Shown here: positions 61,096-64,000 of the stretch, in pieces
Numbering within the stretch: position 1 is the first letter of the stretch
Layout of the letters: each line of letters begins with the position of its first letter
Assembly (NCBI RefSeq): GCF_003385455.1
Contig: NZ_QNUF01000007.1
Span: forward strand, 62,001-126,000
Direction of reading: 5' to 3'
Source: Chryseobacterium rhizosphaerae
GTDB taxonomy: Bacteria > Bacteroidota > Bacteroidia > Flavobacteriales > Weeksellaceae
Length of the DNA stretch: 64,000 nucleotides
Translations under genes and position numbers: made by a program
The notes under the pieces: model-generated
Databases searched by the model: none
What the model saw: only the letters and a program-made list of their open reading frames with translations
Told to the model about the DNA's origin: nothing

Positions 61096-62672
61096 GACAT
61101 TTTGCAGATCTGATCAATGCTTTGGAAACAACCAATAAAACCAATGCTAAGATTGAGGCTATCCTTGATTATCTGGAACGTTCTCCGGATGAAGATAAGC
61201 TATGGTTTATTGCTTTATTTACAGGCAAAAGGCCCAAAAGAAATATCAACACCAATTACATGAAAGAATGGGTATTGGAAATCACCGACCTTCCATTCTG
61301 GTTATTTCAGGAATCTTATTCTTCTGTAGGAGATCTTGGAGAAACAATTTCACTGATACTTCCTCCACCTCAGGAAAAAATTGACCGTACTTTATCACAA
61401 TGGATGAACGAAATTGTTCATTTAAAAGATAAAACAGAAGCAGAAAAGAAAGAATTTGTTCTAAAATCATGGAATGGTCTGGACTATACGGAACGTTTGA
61501 TCTTCAATAAACTCATTGGGGGCAGTTTCCGTATTGGTGTTTCAGATAAAACGTTAATCAATGCGCTGACGAGATTTTCCGGACAAGAATCCAGTGTACT
61601 TATGCACAGCCTTATGGGAAAATGGAAACCCGATGAGGTCTCTTTTAAAGAATTAATTTCTGCTGAAAATATCAACCCGGATAATTCAAAACCTTATCCG
61701 TTTTGCCTGGCCTATCCATTAGAAAAAGAACCTAATCAGCTAGGAGATCCTCATGAATGGCTGGTGGAATATAAATGGGATGGAATACGGGGACAGATCA
61801 TCCGCAGGAATGATGAAGTCTTTATATGGTCCAGAGGAGAAGAGCTTGTCACGGAACAGTTTCCGGAAATTACCGACACTGTAAAGGCCATGAAAGGCAA
61901 CTTTGTTTTAGATGGAGAAATACTTGCGGTAAAGGATGGTAAAGTTTTAAATTTTAACGAATTACAAAAGAGATTGAACAGGAAAACTTTAACTAAGAAA
62001 ATGGTATCAGAAATTCCTATAGAAGTATTCGTATATGACCTCCTGGAGCTTGAAAATAATGACCTGCGGGAGAAACCTATCTCCTCAAGAAGGGCCATGC
62101 TGGAAGAATTATTACTCAATGAAAATCCCGGAAACATTAGTATTTCCAGAGCTATAGATTTTCAAAAATGGGAAGAATTAAACGCTATCCGGGAAAATTC
62201 AAGGGCTGTCAATAGTGAAGGATTGATGCTGAAACAAATGAACTCTCCCTATCACTCCGGACGAAAAAAAGGAGATTGGTGGAAATGGAAAATCAACCCA
62301 TTTACCATTGATGCTGTTTTAATCTATGCCCAAAAAGGCAGCGGCAGAAGAAGTGCTTACTATACCGACTACAGTTTTGCCGTAAAAAACGGAGATACCC
62401 TGGTAACCATAGCAAAAGCCTATTCCGGGCTTACTGATAAAGAAATCATGGAAGTCAGCCGGTTTGTGAACAAAAATGCTATTGAAAAATTTGGTCCGGT
62501 GCGGACGGTAAAAGCGGAACTTGTTTTTGAAATCGCTTTTGAAGGGATAGGATTCAGTAACCGTCATAAAAGCGGTGTAGCCCTAAGGTTTCCAAGAATT
62601 GTAAGATGGAGGAAAGATAAAACGGTGGATGAAATTGATAATCTGGAAGAAATAAAAAAATTAATACAGTAA
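61092..62672 (+). CDS. ATP-dependent DNA ligase
   Basis: The 526-residue product has an N-terminal helical DNA-binding domain (about residues 1-195), the adenylation domain with the nucleotidyl lysine K228 in EYKWDGIRGQ, motif III FVLDGEIL, motif IV EGLMLKQ and motif V WWKWKIN, and an OB-fold with VRWRKDKTVDEIDNL at the end. This is the bacterial LigB/ligase-associated type, unlike the NAD+-dependent replicative ligase. ATG at 61092 overlaps the exonuclease stop, and the helicase gene starts one base after its stop, so the three are made as a unit. Confidence 0.95.
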   Translation: MRHFADLINALETTNKTNAKIEAILDYLERSPDEDKLWFIALFTGKRPKRNINTNYMKEWVLEITDLPFWLFQESYSSVGDLGETISLILPPPQEKIDRTLSQWMNEIVHLKDKTEAEKKEFVLKSWNGLDYTERLIFNKLIGGSFRIGVSDKTLINALTRFSGQESSVLMHSLMGKWKPDEVSFKELISAENINPDNSKPYPFCLAYPLEKEPNQLGDPHEWLVEYKWDGIRGQIIRRNDEVFIWSRGEELVTEQFPEITDTVKAMKGNFVLDGEILAVKDGKVLNFNELQKRLNRKTLTKKMVSEIPIEVFVYDLLELENNDLREKPISSRRAMLEELLLNENPGNISISRAIDFQKWEELNAIRENSRAVNSEGLMLKQMNSPYHSGRKKGDWWKWKINPFTIDAVLIYAQKGSGRRSAYYTDYSFAVKNGDTLVTIAKAYSGLTDKEIMEVSRFVNKNAIEKFGPVRTVKAELVFEIAFEGIGFSNRHKSGVALRFPRIVRWRKDKTVDEIDNLEEIKKLIQ

Positions 62673-62673
62673 T

Positions 62674-64000
62674 TTGGCAGCTTTTGAACATACCAGTGGA
62701 TTTACCATCATTCAGCAATGGATGACAGGTAAGGATATATCACCTTTCAAATTCCAAACGGATACATGGCGGAAATTTGGAAGTGGATATAGTGGAATGG
62801 TAATAGCACCTACCGGCTTTGGAAAAACATTTTCTGTTTTTTTAGCATTGGTTTCTGATTTTCTGAATCATCCGGAAAATTATAAAAAAGGCTTGCAAAT
62901 GATATGGATTACTCCTCTCCGATCCCTGTCTAAGGATATTGCTAAGGCTATGCAGGAAGCCATTGATGAAATCGGGCTGGATTGGGCTGTTGGAGTAAGA
63001 AACGGTGATACAGATCTAAAACTGAGACAGCAGCAGATAAAAAAAATGCCTGAAATTCTTGTGGTAACGCCGGAAAGCCTTCATCTTCTGCTGGCACAGA
63101 AAAATAACGAAAGTTTTTTCCGGGATTTGAAAAGCGTTGTTGTTGATGAATGGCATGAACTTCTGGGCTCGAAACGGGGTGTCATGGTAGAACTGGGGAT
63201 TTCGCAGCTTAGAAAGTATGTTCCCAAAATTAAAATATGGGGAATTACCGCTACCATAGGAAACCTTGATGAAGCCATGGAAGTTCTTATTCCCTATGAC
63301 ATAAAAAAGGTGAAAATCACTGCCAAAGAACACAAAAAAATAGATATTATTCCTGTGTTCCCGAATGAAATAGAGATATTGCCGTGGGCCGGGCATCTGG
63401 GGAATAAATTGGCCGATAAAGTAGTCCCTATTATTCTGGATTCAAAATCAACCATTGTTTTTACCAATACCCGAAGCCAAAGCGAGATGTGGTACCAGTT
63501 GCTGCTGGACGCTTATCCTGACTTTGCCGGGCAAATTGCCATTCATCACAGTTCTATTGATGCCCATCTCAGAATCTGGATTGAAGAAAATTTAAGCTCA
63601 GGAAAATTAAAAGCTGTAGTCTCTACCTCATCTTTAGATTTGGGGATAGATTTTAAACCCGTTGACACCGTCATTCAGATCGGATCGGCAAAGGGTGTTG
63701 CAAGGTTTCTCCAACGGGCCGGACGAAGTGGACACTCCCCTTTTGAAACTTCTAAAATATATTGTGTACCTACCCATTCTTTAGAACTGATTGAAGTTTC
63801 AGCTTTAAAGGAGGCGGTAAAACAAAAGATTGTAGAACCCAGAGAGCCTCAGGTTTTATGTTTTGATGTTCTGGTTCAGTTTCTGATGACCCTGGCGGTA
63901 GGTGATGGTTTTTATCCTGATGAATTATATGAAAGGATTAAAAAAGTCTATGCTTTTCAGGAAATAACGGATGAAGAATGGAAAAGTATCCTTGAATTTC
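62674..64000 (+). CDS. Ligase-associated DEXH-box helicase (Lhr-like), 3' end outside window
   Basis: 442 residues are visible before the right edge. The start is probably TTG at 62674 (LAAFEHTSGFTIIQQW), one base after the ligase stop; the first ATG, at 62722, would cut off the conserved G-F-x-I-I-x-x-W part of the family. Seen: motif I APTGFGKTF, motif Ia TPLRSLSKD, motif Ib TPESLHLLL, motif II DEWH, motif III ITATIGN, motif IV VFTNTRSQSE, motif V STSSLDLGIDF and motif VI QRAGRSGHS. This Lhr-core helicase works with the exonuclease and ligase in the three- or four-gene repair module. Confidence 0.95.
   Translation, partial: MAAFEHTSGFTIIQQWMTGKDISPFKFQTDTWRKFGSGYSGMVIAPTGFGKTFSVFLALVSDFLNHPENYKKGLQMIWITPLRSLSKDIAKAMQEAIDEIGLDWAVGVRNGDTDLKLRQQQIKKMPEILVVTPESLHLLLAQKNNESFFRDLKSVVVDEWHELLGSKRGVMVELGISQLRKYVPKIKIWGITATIGNLDEAMEVLIPYDIKKVKITAKEHKKIDIIPVFPNEIEILPWAGHLGNKLADKVVPIILDSKSTIVFTNTRSQSEMWYQLLLDAYPDFAGQIAIHHSSIDAHLRIWIEENLSSGKLKAVVSTSSLDLGIDFKPVDTVIQIGSAKGVARFLQRAGRSGHSPFETSKIYCVPTHSLELIEVSALKEAVKQKIVEPREPQVLCFDVLVQFLMTLAVGDGFYPDELYERIKKVYAFQEITDEEWKSILEF

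Noticed and set aside
1..64000. tRNA, rRNA, insertion sequences, prophage or integrative-element genes
   Set aside because: I saw no cloverleaf-like sequence, transposase, integrase or terminal repeats on reading both strands, though a covariance search would be firmer for RNAs.

Overview
The window looks like chromosomal DNA of a Flavobacteriia member, most likely Chryseobacterium or a close relative. The evidence is low G+C content, promoters of the Bacteroidetes type (TTG, about 19 nt, TAnnTTTG), a type IX secretion sorting domain protein, a CzcA pump fused to its TolC partner, and many short Crp/Fnr and AraC regulators. I see no tRNA, rRNA, CRISPR array, insertion sequence or phage gene. 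The species call is an inference from family resemblance.

Layout. 1-642: start of an unrecognised gene, cut by the left edge. 945-7022: heavy-metal RND efflux operon (lipoprotein adaptor, CzcA-TolC fusion) and a small exported protein. 7087-12190: two siderophore-interacting-protein-like flavin reductases, an MFS transporter, a Na+/H+ antiporter broken by a one-base frameshift, and a Crp/Fnr regulator; three promoters here carry the same palindromic box at the same distance from the -7 element. 12816-13415: gene-free, with a complete promoter and a strong terminator about 60 nt apart, a small-RNA candidate. 13416-17442: AraC/MFS pair, DUF421 protein with a zinc ribbon, MBL hydrolase/HxlR pair. 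17660-19111: T9SS-secreted delta-60 repeat protein. 19231-24214: biotin operon (a ferritin-like diiron protein, bioF, bioD, bioB, bioA), with a divergent MocR regulator at 24281-25768. 25801-26408: three tandem copies of a 204-bp non-coding unit.

26463-41472 is the centrepiece: a nine-gene siderophore operon on the minus strand plus a divergent 2-oxoglutarate oxygenase gene. It encodes a PLP decarboxylase, an NIS synthetase fused to an acetyltransferase, an N-hydroxylase, a second NIS synthetase, a MATE exporter, an acyl carrier protein, an AMP-forming acyl ligase, a TonB receptor and a PepSY reductase. The gene set fits a citrate-hydroxamate siderophore built from hydroxylated cadaverine. 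It matches the building blocks I recall for chryseochelins of Chryseobacterium (3-hydroxycadaverine, fumarate, citrate).

41613-59870 is a mosaic of small accessory units: esterases, a GNAT enzyme, an S41 peptidase, a nucleosidase, a DsbA-like protein, two MFS pumps with HxlR or Nudix regulators, a CAT-like acetyltransferase, a PPC-domain protein, SDR enzymes, and several AraC and Crp/Fnr regulators. A broken small membrane-protein gene lies at 46353-46567. 60073-64000 is a DNA-repair module (MBL exonuclease, ATP-dependent DNA ligase, Lhr-like helicase cut by the right edge).
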